From Caulobacter sp. FWC2 (GTDB taxonomy: Bacteria > Pseudomonadota > Alphaproteobacteria > Caulobacterales > Caulobacteraceae), in contig NZ_PEBF01000001.1 of NCBI RefSeq assembly GCF_002742625.1, positions 868,001-932,000 on the forward strand: 64,000 nucleotides of DNA, written 5' to 3'. Positions 1 through 8,375 of this stretch are shown in pieces. A model generated the notes under the pieces. The model did no database searches. It saw only the letters and a program-made list of their open reading frames with translations, and had not been told where the DNA came from. The number at the start of each line of letters is the position of its first letter. Position 1 is the first letter of the stretch. The position numbers were made by a program, and so were the translations under genes.

Positions 1-582
1 GCGGGCCAGATATTCGTCAGGGATCAGGATGACCTTGTCGACACCCCATTCCCTGGCCGCCCATTCGACCACCTGCACGGCGTTGGCGCTGGTGCAGCAG
101 ATGTCGGTCTCGGCCTTCACGTCGGCGGTGGTGTTGACATAGGTAACCACCGGGATGCCCGGATAGCGCTGCTTGATCAGTCGCACGTCGGCGCCGGTGA
201 TCGAGGAGGCCAGGCTGCAGCCGGCCTTCAGGTCCGGGATCAGGATCTTCTTCTGGGGCGAGAGCACCTTGCTGGTCTCGGCCATGAAGTGGACGCCGGC
301 CTGGACGATGATCTGGGCGTCGCTCTTGGCGGCTTCCTTGGCCAGGGCCAGGCTGTCGCCGACGAAGTCGCCCACGCCGTGGAAGATGTCCGGCGTCATG
401 TAGTTGTGGGCCAGGATGGCGGCGTTCTTCTCGCGCTTGATCCGGTTGATCTCGGCGATCAACGGAGCCTGGACGCGCCACTCCATCGGCGTGACGTGGT
501 GCTTGACCTTGTCCCAGACGCCGGCGGTTTCCGCCTCGACCTGGGCGGTGAACTCGAGCGGACCAGCAAACCCGTCAGCCAT
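1..582 (-). CDS. nadA: Quinolinate synthase NadA (3' end cut by window edge)
   Basis: Condenses iminoaspartate with dihydroxyacetone phosphate to quinolinate, the second step of de novo NAD synthesis, using a [4Fe-4S] cluster. The first 194 codons are visible. They include the substrate-binding stretch around residues 55-60 (ILAHNYM), GCSLASSI with cluster-type Cys122, and [10 protein letters not shown] with Cys162/163. The C-terminal third with the last cluster Cys lies beyond position 1. The ATG at 582 gives an N-terminus of normal length. The upstream region carries two palindromes (596-612, 688-710), suggesting NAD-responsive repression; nadB/nadC would be expected next, outside the window. 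Confidence 0.95.
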   Translation of the reverse strand, partial: MADGFAGPLEFTAQVEAETAGVWDKVKHHVTPMEWRVQAPLIAEINRIKREKNAAILAHNYMTPDIFHGVGDFVGDSLALAKEAAKSDAQIIVQAGVHFMAETSKVLSPQKKILIPDLKAGCSLASSITGADVRLIKQRYPGIPVVTYVNTTADVKAETDICCTSANAVQVVEWAAREWGVDKVILIPDEYLAR

Positions 583-595
583 CTGATACTCCGTT

Positions 596-612
596 ATGCT
601 CAAAGTGAGCAT
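596..612. promoter_or_regulatory. Palindrome (proximal), candidate NAD-repressor operator for nadA
   Basis: ATGCTCA-AAG-TGAGCAT is a perfect 7+7 inverted repeat 13 bp upstream of the nadA start codon. It repeats the core of the palindrome at 688-710. Position and duplication suggest a repressor site. NadQ- or NrtR-type regulators are the known repressors of nadABC in proteobacteria; the assignment to either is inference. Confidence 0.6.
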
Positions 613-687
613 TTCCAGGGCCTCAAAAAACGCCGGAGCCTGCTTGAGCGTTCCCCGCAGGGGAAGCCCTCGGCCCTCGGCGTCCGG

Positions 688-710
688 GTTATGCTGAAAG
701 TGAGCATAAC
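688..710. promoter_or_regulatory. Palindrome (distal), candidate NAD-repressor operator for nadA
   Basis: A 23-bp palindrome with outer arms GTTATGCT/AGCATAAC (8 of 8 paired) and the same centre, AAAG, as the site at 596-612. The two centres are 95 bp apart, about nine helical turns, so looping or cooperative binding is possible. Confidence 0.6.
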
Positions 711-756
711 CGACCCGTCACATATAGACCTTGCCGGAGCGATTGCAAACCCCGCC

Positions 757-822
757 CAAAGAAAAGCCCCGGAGCTTGCGCTCCGGGGCCAGAAGAGTGT
801 CCGGCCAGCGAACCGGCCGGAC
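757..822 (-). terminator. Tandem hairpins ending the TonB receptor transcript
   Basis: On the minus strand, the first hairpin (arms 815-822 and 799-806, GTCCGGCC type) is followed by a 10-bp GC-rich stem (780-789 with 766-775, 4-nt loop). A T-rich run at 765-758 follows. This is a classical intrinsic terminator just after the receptor stop codon. Confidence 0.85.
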
Positions 823-835
823 GGGGGAGGAAGGG

Positions 836-3136
836 TTATTTCAGCTTGGCGCTGAGCGAGACGCCGACGATGCGGGGCTCGTTGTAGACGGCGGCCATGT
901 AGTTCTCGATCACGCCCTTGAGGTTCTTCTCGTTCGTGATGTTGCGGCCGAACAGGGCGATCTCGTAGCCCTTGTCGAGGTTTTCGTAGCCCAGCTTCAG
1001 GCCGCCTTCGAACGAACCCTTCGAGTAGAACTCGCGGGTCTTGTAGAGCACGAAGTTGGTGTAGCCCTGGACGTTCCAGTCGGTGGCGACGAACACGCGG
1101 CCCGCCTCGCCGACCGGGATGTCGTAGCGGCCCGTGAAGTTCAGGTTGTACTTCGGCGCGTTCGGCAGCGGCTGGCCGTCGATCTGGGCGAAGGTGTTGG
1201 CGCCCACCTTGATCGTCGGGTTTTCGACGGTGCAGACCACCACGCCGTTCAGCGCGCAGACCTGGGCGTAGACGCGCTTGTCCTTGATCTCGCTGTGCAG
1301 GTAGCTGGCGCCGGCCGTCAGCAGCAGGTTGCGGACCGGGCGCCATTCCATGTCGGCTTCGACGCCGTAGGCCTGGGCCTTGTCGGCGTTGAACAGCACG
1401 CCGTTGCCGTTGCTGTCGTTGCCGTTCAGCTGGATGTCCTTGACCTCATAGGTGAAGGCCGAGGCGTTGAAGCGCAGGGTGTTCTCGAGCAGGAAGCTCT
1501 TGAAGCCCACTTCGTACGACTGGATCGTTTCCGAGTCGGCCGTGGTGAAGTCGGCGTTGAACACCGCCGAGCGGCCCTGGATGGTCGGGCCACGGAAGCC
1601 CTTGGCCGCGCGGGCATAGACGCTGACGTCCGGATTGACCTGGTAGTTGGCCGACAGGTCCCAGCTGACCTGCTCGTCGGCCATGCGCACGTAGCGGCGG
1701 CCGCCGTAGGTTGAGACGCCGGCGGCGTTGTTCGAGGTCTTCACCAGGACGGTCTTCTTGGCGTCGTAGGTGTCGCGCAGGCCGCCCGTGATCGTCAGGG
1801 CGTCGGTCAGCTGGTAGCTGACCTGGCCGAACACCGCCCACGAGGTGTTCAGGTTGTTCAGGCGCACCCAGTTGTTGGGGTTGTAGCCGGCCGAGGTCGG
1901 CAGCAGGAAATAGCCGCGCTGATAGAAGTCGGTGGTGTCGCGCGAGTCGAAGTACAGGCCGCCGACCTGCCACTTCAGCTTGCCTTCGCCGTTGCTGGCC
2001 AGGCGGATTTCCTGGGTCAGCTGGTCGAGGTCGCGGATCTGGCCTTGCGATTGGCCAAAGCCGTTCGGCACGCCATTGACCGGGAAGTTGGCCGCCGCGC
2101 CGCCGTCGGTGTCGCCACGGCTGTAGCCGCTGGTCGATTCATAGGCGCTGATCGAGGTCAGGGTGACCGGACCGAAGTCGTAGTCGATGTGGGCCGACGT
2201 GCCGTAGGTCTTGTAGGCCTGCGGGTTGTTGTTGGCCTCGTCCAGCGCCACGCTGTCGCGCGGGGCGGTTGACTTGTTGCTGCCCTTGGTCAGGGCTTGG
2301 CGCAGGAACAGGGTCGAGGTGCCGTTGTAGTCGCGGGCGTGGGCCGAGACCAGGACCGACAGCTTGTCGTTCGGCTTGGCCAGCACCTGGATGCGGGCGT
2401 CCTTTTCGTCGAAGCCGCCCATGGCGTTCTTCTTCGGCGAGACGGTGCCGTCGGCGCTGGCGCCGGCATAGGTGTTGTCCACGTAGTCGTCGCGGTGCTG
2501 ATACAGCACCGAGGCGCGGAACATCAGGCCGTCGGCCAGCGGGCCGCCGACGCCGCCGTCGAAGGTGGTGGTGCCATAGGTGCCGTACGAGGCCGAGAAG
2601 CGGGCGTTGAAGTCTTCGCTCGGCTTGATGGTGTCGAACTTGACGATGCCGGCGGTGGTGTTGCGGCCGAACAGCGAGCCTTGCGGGCCGCGCAGCACTT
2701 CCACCTGGCCGATGTCGAACAGCGGGTTCGACTTCAGGACCACGTGTTCCATGATCACGTCGTCATGGATGATCGACACCGGCTGCGAGGCGCCGAGGTA
2801 GAAGTCGATGTTGCCCAGGCCGCGGATATAGAAGCGCGGGAAGATCCGGCCCGTGGTGGTCTCGGCATAGAAGCTGGGGACCTTGCCCGACAGGGCCAGG
2901 ATGTCGCTGCCGTCGGCGGTGATGGCGCGCAGCTGCTCGCCGGCCACGGCGGCGACCGACAGCGGCACCTTCTGCAGGTTTTCCGAGCGGCGCTCGGCGG
3001 TGACGACGACTTCGTCCAGCGCCGTCGAGTTGGCGTCGGCGGGGGCGGCCTGCTGGGCGTGGGCGGCGCCGGCGATCAGGGTCGCGGCGGCCGCGCCCAG
3101 AAGCAGGGCGAGTTTATGGGTTTGGGGAGTGCGCAT
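836..3136 (-). CDS. TonB-dependent outer-membrane receptor
   Basis: A 766-aa outer-membrane active transporter. A signal peptide ends near AHA-QQ (about residue 27). A TonB-box-like DEVVVTAERR follows at about 42-51, then a plug domain with the typical VEVLRGPQGSLFGRNTTAG stretch near 145-165. The rest is a beta-barrel rich in aromatic alternating strands. The start is ATG 3136. It is a single gene with its own tandem-hairpin terminator and no linked ABC transporter or siderophore gene, so the ligand cannot be predicted. Caulobacter encodes many such receptors; this one resembles the general FecA/IroE-like class rather than a recognisable vitamin B12 or heme receptor. Confidence 0.92.
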   Translation of the reverse strand: MRTPQTHKLALLLGAAAATLIAGAAHAQQAAPADANSTALDEVVVTAERRSENLQKVPLSVAAVAGEQLRAITADGSDILALSGKVPSFYAETTTGRIFPRFYIRGLGNIDFYLGASQPVSIIHDDVIMEHVVLKSNPLFDIGQVEVLRGPQGSLFGRNTTAGIVKFDTIKPSEDFNARFSASYGTYGTTTFDGGVGGPLADGLMFRASVLYQHRDDYVDNTYAGASADGTVSPKKNAMGGFDEKDARIQVLAKPNDKLSVLVSAHARDYNGTSTLFLRQALTKGSNKSTAPRDSVALDEANNNPQAYKTYGTSAHIDYDFGPVTLTSISAYESTSGYSRGDTDGGAAANFPVNGVPNGFGQSQGQIRDLDQLTQEIRLASNGEGKLKWQVGGLYFDSRDTTDFYQRGYFLLPTSAGYNPNNWVRLNNLNTSWAVFGQVSYQLTDALTITGGLRDTYDAKKTVLVKTSNNAAGVSTYGGRRYVRMADEQVSWDLSANYQVNPDVSVYARAAKGFRGPTIQGRSAVFNADFTTADSETIQSYEVGFKSFLLENTLRFNASAFTYEVKDIQLNGNDSNGNGVLFNADKAQAYGVEADMEWRPVRNLLLTAGASYLHSEIKDKRVYAQVCALNGVVVCTVENPTIKVGANTFAQIDGQPLPNAPKYNLNFTGRYDIPVGEAGRVFVATDWNVQGYTNFVLYKTREFYSKGSFEGGLKLGYENLDKGYEIALFGRNITNEKNLKGVIENYMAAVYNEPRIVGVSLSAKLK

Positions 3137-3304
3137 GGTGTTGGAGAGACCCTCGTTCGCGGCCTTTGTGGCCGTCTAAGACGCATCGGCGGCGAGGGAG
3201 CAAACCTCCCCGCGCCCGAGCGCTGAGGCGCTATAGCGGGAAATCGATGTCAGTTCAGTGAAAGATTACTTACTTCTGGCGGGGTGTGGCTTTGGCGCCG
3301 ATCA

Positions 3305-3340
3305 GCGGGCGCGGGGCGTATTTCACGCCCGCGCGCCCGC
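3305..3340 (-). terminator. Strong hairpin downstream of the lipocalin gene
   Basis: Arms GCGGGCGCG and GGGCGT pair with ACGCCC and CGCGCCCGC around a 5-nt loop, with one bulged base (3331). There is no U-tract on the minus strand, so it may be a weak or factor-assisted terminator. Otherwise 3137-3372 holds only the presumed promoter region of the receptor gene. Confidence 0.45.
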
Positions 3341-3372
3341 CACTTGAGCGCTCAGGGGCCGCGTGGAGGCGT

Positions 3373-3879
3373 CTAGTCGACCGCGGGAAACTCGATCTCG
3401 CCTGTATAGCCCAGGCCCCTGGCCTTGGCGGCCAGCTGGTCCAGCAGACCCTGAGTGGGCTTGGCGCGGGTGTAGAGGAACACCTTCTTGAGCTTGGGGT
3501 CGGCGGCGATGAACCAGGCTCCGGCCGGATCGCGGTCGAGCACGTCGTAGCGCCAGGTGATGAACGGCGCATAGTTGACCTTGAGGCGGCGGTTGACCGG
3601 CGCGTCCTCGATGACGCCCTTGCCGCGAATGGCGCGCCGCTTGCCGCTGGGGCTGCCCTGGCGGCAATCGTCCTCGACGGCGACGTGGGTGGCGTCTTTC
3701 ATCTCATACCGCGTCGTTCCCGCCACGCAGCCGTTGGTCAGGCCCATGGGCGTGCGGCCGACCTCGAGCCAGACGCCGGAATAGTGCGACGCCGCGTCGA
3801 TCGGCGCCGACCGGTCTTGCGCCGCCACCGAGGTCGCCAGGCCCAGGGTCATCGCGGCGGGCAGAAGAAATTTCAGCAT
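3373..3879 (-). CDS. Lipocalin family protein, exported
   Basis: A 168-aa protein. Met at 3879 is chosen because it follows GGAGG at good spacing and begins a clear signal peptide (MLKFLLPAAMTLGLATSVAAQ, cleavage near 20-21). An open frame continues upstream but runs into the divergent regulator's promoter. The mature part has the lipocalin GxW signature (YSGVWLEVGR, about 47-56), a Cys pair (NGCVAG, DDCRQG) and a C-terminal strand region (WFIAADPKLKKVFLYTR) like bacterial lipocalin Blc. It has no lipobox, so it is probably periplasmic. Divergent from the TetR gene at 3994, which may control it. Confidence 0.8.
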   Translation of the reverse strand: MLKFLLPAAMTLGLATSVAAQDRSAPIDAASHYSGVWLEVGRTPMGLTNGCVAGTTRYEMKDATHVAVEDDCRQGSPSGKRRAIRGKGVIEDAPVNRRLKVNYAPFITWRYDVLDRDPAGAWFIAADPKLKKVFLYTRAKPTQGLLDQLAAKARGLGYTGEIEFPAVD

Positions 3880-3993
3880 GAGTTGGTCCTCCGCCAAAGG
3901 TACGTTCGGCGTGGCGTCGCGGATGTGAGGGGGTTGTCGCTTTGCGATGATGGTCGCGAACGGTAGATTGCGGCCGCCAAGGAGAACGATCGC

Positions 3994-4686
3994 TTGTCCA
4001 GAACCAAGGGCGCCCGGGATCTCGACTATGACGCCAAGCGCCGCGACCTGCTGGAGAAGATGACTCTTCAGCTGATGCGGCGCGAGGGCGAACGCGCCAG
4101 CTTTCGCGATCTGGCCGCCGCCGCCGGCGTGTCGGGACCTACCCTGCGGCACTATTTCGGCGACCGGCGCGCGGTGATCGGCGCGGTTCTGGAAGAGTGC
4201 CTGCGGCGCGGACGCCCCGGCCTAGACTCGCAAAAGTCGACTCAACTGCCGCTGGACGCCTCGATCCGGGCCTATTCCCTCGATCTGGTCTCCGCCCTGA
4301 CCGCCGACAAATCCGTCCGACTGGGTGACATCTTCGCGCTCAGCCTGGCCGAGGGCCTGATCGACCCGGCCTATGGTCGTCCCGCGCTGGAACACATTCT
4401 GGAGCCGACGCTGCAGGTGCTGGAAGCGCGGCTGGAACAGCACATCGCGCGCGGTGAGATGCGTCCGGATACGGACGCGCGGGCGGCGTCGCTGCAACTG
4501 GTGTCTCCGCTGCTGCTGGCCTGCCTGCACCAGAACCAGCTGGATGGCCTCCAGGTCCGGCCCCTGTCCCTCGAGCGTCTGGTCGACGACACGTGCGAGG
4601 CGTTCATGCGCGCCTACCAGGCCTCGCCGGAAACGACCTCCAGCGCGCGTCCGTCTGCCGGTCGCATATCCGTGAACGCGATTTGA
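3994..4686 (+). CDS. TetR/AcrR-family transcriptional regulator
   Basis: A 230-aa repressor-type protein. The N-terminal helix-turn-helix is seen at about residues 15-62 (RDLAAAAGVSGPTLRHYFGDRRAVIGA); an all-helical ligand/dimer domain follows. The TTG start at 3994 is supported by AAGGAG eight bases upstream. It is transcribed away from the lipocalin gene with a 114-bp shared promoter region, so the lipocalin and itself are the most likely targets. The ligand is unknown. Confidence 0.88.
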   Translation: MSRTKGARDLDYDAKRRDLLEKMTLQLMRREGERASFRDLAAAAGVSGPTLRHYFGDRRAVIGAVLEECLRRGRPGLDSQKSTQLPLDASIRAYSLDLVSALTADKSVRLGDIFALSLAEGLIDPAYGRPALEHILEPTLQVLEARLEQHIARGEMRPDTDARAASLQLVSPLLLACLHQNQLDGLQVRPLSLERLVDDTCEAFMRAYQASPETTSSARPSAGRISVNAI

Positions 4687-4699
4687 GGGCGTTCAGGCT

Positions 4700-4727
4700 T
4701 TTCTATATTCCAAACGAGATATAGAAA
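4700..4727. promoter_or_regulatory. Inverted repeat upstream of folE operon, candidate operator
   Basis: TTTCTATAT and ATATAGAAA form perfect 9-bp arms separated by 10 bp, an AT-rich island in very GC-rich DNA between the TetR gene and folE. It lies 37 bp before the folE ATG, where it could cover the promoter. A dimeric regulator site is likely; the regulator is unknown (candidates: the TetR at 3994 or the HTH protein at 6605). Confidence 0.5.
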
Positions 4728-4763
4728 GATCCCGACGGCGACAAACGCCGCGGGAGAAAGTCC

Positions 4764-5384
4764 ATGGCCGATGGCATGATCGAAGTCCCCAAGGCGGACC
4801 GGTCGACGACACAGCGCCCGTCGCGTGAAGAGGCTGAGGCGGCCGTCCGGTGCCTGATTTCCTGGGCGGGCGATGATCCGGATCGGGAAGGCCTCCTCGA
4901 TACGCCGGCCCGGGTGGCGCGGTCCTATGCCGAACTGTTCGCCGGCTATGACGAGGATCCCAGAAGCCACCTGCTGCGCACCTTCGAAGAGGTGGGCGGC
5001 TACGAGGACATGGTCGTCCTGACCAACATCCGGGTGGTCAGCTGCTGCGAGCACCACATGCTGCCGGTCGTCGGCCGGGCCCATGTCGGCTATCTGCCGC
5101 GCAATCGCGTGGTCGGAATCTCCAAGCTGGCGCGGGTGGTCCAGGGCTTCTCGCGCCGCCTGCAGATCCAGGAAAAGCTGACGTCCGACATCGCCGAGGC
5201 CATCGCCGACACGCTCGATCCCCTGGGCGTCGGCGTGGTCATCGAGGCCGAGCACAGCTGCATGACGCTTCGCGGGGTCGACACGCCGGGATCCAGCCTG
5301 ACCACCAGCCGCCTGCTGGGCCAGATCCGCGACGACGATCGCCTGCGGGCCGAGTTCCTTGATCTGGTGAGGCGGTCGCGGTGA
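4764..5384 (+). CDS. folE: GTP cyclohydrolase I
   Basis: Converts GTP to 7,8-dihydroneopterin triphosphate, first step of folate/pterin synthesis. The 206-aa length fits bacterial FolE. Hallmarks: zinc ligands in VSCCEHHMLP (about 92-102) and in EAEHSCMTLRG (about 160-170), and GRAHVGYLPRNRVVGISK. The ATG at 4764 is used; a second ATG five codons in is possible. It is the first gene of a tightly coupled operon (4-bp overlap with the next gene). Being grouped with DUF3429, an SDR and a photolyase, it may be a stress-specific copy supplying pterin rather than the housekeeping folate enzyme; that is inference. Confidence 0.96.
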   Translation: MADGMIEVPKADRSTTQRPSREEAEAAVRCLISWAGDDPDREGLLDTPARVARSYAELFAGYDEDPRSHLLRTFEEVGGYEDMVVLTNIRVVSCCEHHMLPVVGRAHVGYLPRNRVVGISKLARVVQGFSRRLQIQEKLTSDIAEAIADTLDPLGVGVVIEAEHSCMTLRGVDTPGSSLTTSRLLGQIRDDDRLRAEFLDLVRRSR

Positions 5385-5848
5385 CGGCGGCGGCCGGCGC
5401 CCCACAAAGGATGATGACCGCGCTGGGCGTCCTGGGGCTCATCCCCTTCGTCGCCGCGCCGTTGCGGTTGATGGACGGCTTCGGTCCTGGCCTGGCCTGG
5501 ACCAGCCTGCAGGCCATCTATGCCGCGGTGATCCTGGCCTTTCTCGGCGGCGTGCGCGCGGCCCACGCGGCCTTCGCGGTCGAGAGCGACACGCGCGTGA
5601 TCGTCGCGGCCATGGCCCCGCCGCTGGTGGGCTTCGGCCTTGGCGCGGCGGCGACGTTCAATCCGGCCAGGACCGACATCACGGCGGGCGCCTTGCTGGG
5701 CCTGGCCCTGGCGCTGGCCGTCCAAGGCGCCTGGGACGTGAACGCCAGGACGCTGCCGGACTGGTACCGTCGCCTGCGTATTCCCCTGACCGTGGTCGCC
5801 TGCCTGGCCCTTGCCTCGGGCGCGCTGCTGGCGGGGATCCTCGCATGA
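5381..5848 (+). CDS. DUF3429-type integral membrane protein
   Basis: A 155-aa, very hydrophobic protein with about five predicted membrane helices (around 8-28, 40-60, 70-90, 98-115, 132-153). The GTG start at 5381 overlaps the folE stop by 4 bp, and its own stop overlaps the next start by 4 bp, so the three genes are translationally coupled. DUF3429 proteins are commonly found with photolyase/ECF-ChrR clusters in proteobacteria. Function unknown; family call by pattern. Confidence 0.72.
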   Translation: MTAAAGAPQRMMTALGVLGLIPFVAAPLRLMDGFGPGLAWTSLQAIYAAVILAFLGGVRAAHAAFAVESDTRVIVAAMAPPLVGFGLGAAATFNPARTDITAGALLGLALALAVQGAWDVNARTLPDWYRRLRIPLTVVACLALASGALLAGILA

Positions 5849-6567
5849 GCCCGCGTATCGCCGTCGTGGTCGGGGCCAGCGGCGGGCTTGGCCGCGCGCT
5901 CGTCTCCGAACTGCTGACGGAGCCGGGCTGGGGGCTGGTGGTCGGGGTGGGACGGCGCAAGCCCTCTGACTGGCCAGACGATCCGCGCACGCCCTTCCTG
6001 ACCGCGGACCTTCTGGACGAAGTCGCGCTGAGCAAGCTGGCCGGCGAGATCGCCGCGCTCGGGACGCCGGGCCTGGTGATCATCGCCACCGGCCTGCTCC
6101 ATGCCGAGGGCCTGAAGCCGGAGAAGGCGATGCGGGCGGTTTCCGCCGCGTCGATGACGCGCCTGTTCGAGGTCAACGCCATCCTGCCGACCCTGGTCGC
6201 CAAGCATCTGGCGCCGCTGCTGCCCAAGGACGAGCCCAGCGTGCTCGCCGCGCTTTCGGCCCGCGTCGGCAGCATCGGCGACAATCGCCTGGGCGGCTGG
6301 CACGCCTACCGGGCCAGCAAGGCCGCGCTGAACATGATGTTCCGCTGTCAGGCCATCGAGCTGGCGCGCGAGCGTCCCCTGGCGGTCTGCGTCACCCTGC
6401 ACCCCGGCACCGTGGCGACGCCGCTGAGCGCGCCGTTCGCGAGGTCGTCCAGCACAGTCCTTGAGCCCGTCGAGTCCGCCAGACGGTTGCTGAAGGTCCT
6501 TCATCGCCTGGAACCCGCCGACAGCGGCGGCTTCTTCGCCTACGACGCCAGCCGGGTGTCCTGGTGA
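5845..6567 (+). CDS. Short-chain dehydrogenase/reductase
   Basis: A 240-aa SDR. The Rossmann glycine motif is VGASGGLGRALV (about 8-19); the active-site Tyr-Lys is in YRASKAALN (about 153-161), with a preceding Ser region (LSARVGS). Start ATG 5845 overlaps the previous stop by 4 bp. SDRs in this setting are often annotated CsgA-like or pteridine-reductase-like. Co-operon folE makes a pterin substrate conceivable but unproven. Confidence 0.88.
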   Translation: MSPRIAVVVGASGGLGRALVSELLTEPGWGLVVGVGRRKPSDWPDDPRTPFLTADLLDEVALSKLAGEIAALGTPGLVIIATGLLHAEGLKPEKAMRAVSAASMTRLFEVNAILPTLVAKHLAPLLPKDEPSVLAALSARVGSIGDNRLGGWHAYRASKAALNMMFRCQAIELARERPLAVCVTLHPGTVATPLSAPFARSSSTVLEPVESARRLLKVLHRLEPADSGGFFAYDASRVSW

Positions 6568-6604
6568 TTCCCTTCGGCCCGGCCATGACCAGGAAGTCCA
6601 ACGG

Positions 6605-7111
6605 ATGATGATCCCCGCTGACGTGGGCCGGGCGGTGCGCCGATCGGCCACCACCTTCGTGCTGAACTGGATCGATGCGCGGCAGCGCGCGCTCGACCTC
6701 GACCCGCTCGAGTTCTTGATCGTCCACACCATCGCGGCCGCGAACCTGCAGCACCTGCCCTTGAACCGGCGTCGCGCCCTGGCGGACCCGGAGACGCCCG
6801 CCGAACGTCACGCGGTGTCGATGGAAGGGGTAGGGGCGGCGCTGAACGTTTCCAGCGAGACCGTCCGCCGACGGCTGAAGGCGCTGATCGCCCGAGGACT
6901 GGTCGAGCGCCTGGGTCCGATCGAGGACGAGGACGCCGATCGCACGGGTGTCAGCGCGGGCCTGGCGGTCAATCTCGGAGCGCTTGAGAGCCCCGCGATG
7001 CGCCAATCCCTGAGCCTGGAGCTGTCGCAGCTGTGGCGTCTGCTGCTGTCCCTGGAAAATCTGGGCGTCATCCGGATCAATCGCGAGCGGATGGGCCAGC
7101 TGGCGGCCTGA
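6605..7111 (+). CDS. Winged-helix (Crp-like HTH) regulator lacking a sensor domain
   Basis: A 168-aa protein. The helix-turn-helix lies in SMEGVGAALNVSSETVRRRL (about 76-95) and resembles the Crp-type DNA-binding domain, but there is no cyclic-nucleotide domain before it. The N-terminal 70 residues are helical, and the C-terminal 40 residues look like a dimerisation helix. Located 37 bp after the SDR in the same direction, so possibly the operon's own regulator. Start 6605 (ATG ATG; either could serve). Confidence 0.75.
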   Translation: MMIPADVGRAVRRSATTFVLNWIDARQRALDLDPLEFLIVHTIAAANLQHLPLNRRRALADPETPAERHAVSMEGVGAALNVSSETVRRRLKALIARGLVERLGPIEDEDADRTGVSAGLAVNLGALESPAMRQSLSLELSQLWRLLLSLENLGVIRINRERMGQLAA

Positions 7112-7280
7112 GCGTCGACGCGCTCAGCCACCACCACTTCGGCGTAGCCGCCGAGCACCAGCGGCAGAGCGACCCGCCACGCGTGAAAGCCCGCTACGCG
7201 ATCCCGCCAATGTCCGTCGGCTGGAAAAGGTTAGGCTTGGCTCGCGCTTGGCCCAACCGCCGGCGCGGCGTCGGCTCGCG

Positions 7281-8336
7281 TCAAGTCCCGCAGAAGGCGG
7301 CGCTGGCCAGCCTGTAGGACAGACCCGACCCCTGCCAGATTTCCCCGAAATCGATCCCCGCGCTGTCGGCGAACACCACCAACGCCCGCCCACGTTCGGG
7401 CGCCAGGAGGTTTCGCACCTCCACGCCGCCGATCTCCCCACGCCTTTCGACCAGCTTGACGGGCTTGTCGCATCCGCGAAGCGACGCGGGATAGCTCCAG
7501 ACCCCGAAGGCGACATAACCAAGCTTGGGGTCGCCGGCCCAGGCCTGGGCCCGGGCGGCGGGGGAAAGGAGCTGGCCGCGAAGCAGCGCCTGGTCGAACC
7601 GGACAAGGTCGATGGCCTTGCCGTAGACCGCGCCGGCCGCCCCGAATGTCGACAGCTCGAAGTCCGGCTCGCGGACGCCGTTCTCAAGATAACCCGGCGC
7701 AAGGCGGGGCCGGGCGCGACCAGCCTCGGCCACGTCGATGCTCTTGAGCCCCGCGGCCCGGCCCAGACGCTGACGGACAAGCGTGCGGTAGGGCTGGCCG
7801 TAGATCCGCTCAAGCACCGCGCCCAGAACGATGTAGTCGCAGTTGTTGTAGGCGAAGCCCTGTCCTGGCTCGGCCTTGGGCGCGCCGGCGCAGTAGCCAA
7901 GGGCGTCTGATCCCGCGCCTTTCGTCCGGCGGTAGAAGTCGGGGAAGTCGCCAGCCTGGCGCACCTGACTGTCGTCGGGATTGGGCAGGCCCGAGGTGTG
8001 GGTCAGCAGAGCGGCGATGGTGATCCTGGCCGCCGTCTGGCCCTTGAAGGCGGGCAGGGCCTTGTCCAGCGTATCGGAGGTCGCCAGACGCCCCTCATCG
8101 ACCGCCTGCATGATCAGCGTGGCGGTCAGCTGCTTGCTGACCGAGGCCCAGCGCCACAGCTCGCCGGCGTGATGCGGGCGGTCCGGTCGCGAGGCCACAT
8201 GGTGGGCCAGGACCCGATCCTTGTCGGCGACATAGATCTCACCGGCCAGACCGGCCTCCCGCGCCAGGGGCGCCAGGTCGTTCACGGTCGGGGCGGCGAT
8301 CGACATCGCCCCCAGCATGGCGATCGCCGCGATCAT
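7281..8336 (-). CDS. Serine hydrolase, class C beta-lactamase/esterase fold
   Basis: A 351-aa member of the penicillin-binding/beta-lactamase-related family. The nucleophile motif is SVSK (in RWASVSKQLTA, about 65-68) and the YxN motif is AYNNCDY (about 158-164). The third motif is probably the ERRGEIGG region near 297-304. The N-terminus is hydrophobic (a weak signal peptide), so export is likely. It sits 39 bp after the photolyase gene in the same direction and may be the last gene of that operon. Many such proteins are esterases or D-amino peptidases; beta-lactam resistance should not be assumed. Confidence 0.85.
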   Translation of the reverse strand: MIAAIAMLGAMSIAAPTVNDLAPLAREAGLAGEIYVADKDRVLAHHVASRPDRPHHAGELWRWASVSKQLTATLIMQAVDEGRLATSDTLDKALPAFKGQTAARITIAALLTHTSGLPNPDDSQVRQAGDFPDFYRRTKGAGSDALGYCAGAPKAEPGQGFAYNNCDYIVLGAVLERIYGQPYRTLVRQRLGRAAGLKSIDVAEAGRARPRLAPGYLENGVREPDFELSTFGAAGAVYGKAIDLVRFDQALLRGQLLSPAARAQAWAGDPKLGYVAFGVWSYPASLRGCDKPVKLVERRGEIGGVEVRNLLAPERGRALVVFADSAGIDFGEIWQGSGLSYRLASAAFCGT

Positions 8337-8375
8337 TGGCCGGCCTTTCCGCCGGTCACCCGGCCGTACGTCGTG

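Noticed and set aside
7112..7280. Coding-like stretch on the minus strand (ALPLVLGGYAEVVVAERVD) between the HTH regulator and the serine hydrolase
   Set aside because: It is preceded by an in-frame stop, has no start or ribosome site, and runs into the antisense of the HTH gene. It could be a gene remnant, but evidence is too thin to annotate.
7281..8336. Beta-lactamase giving drug resistance
   Set aside because: SxxK and YxN motifs only place it in the broad class C/esterase-like family; nothing supports beta-lactam hydrolysis.
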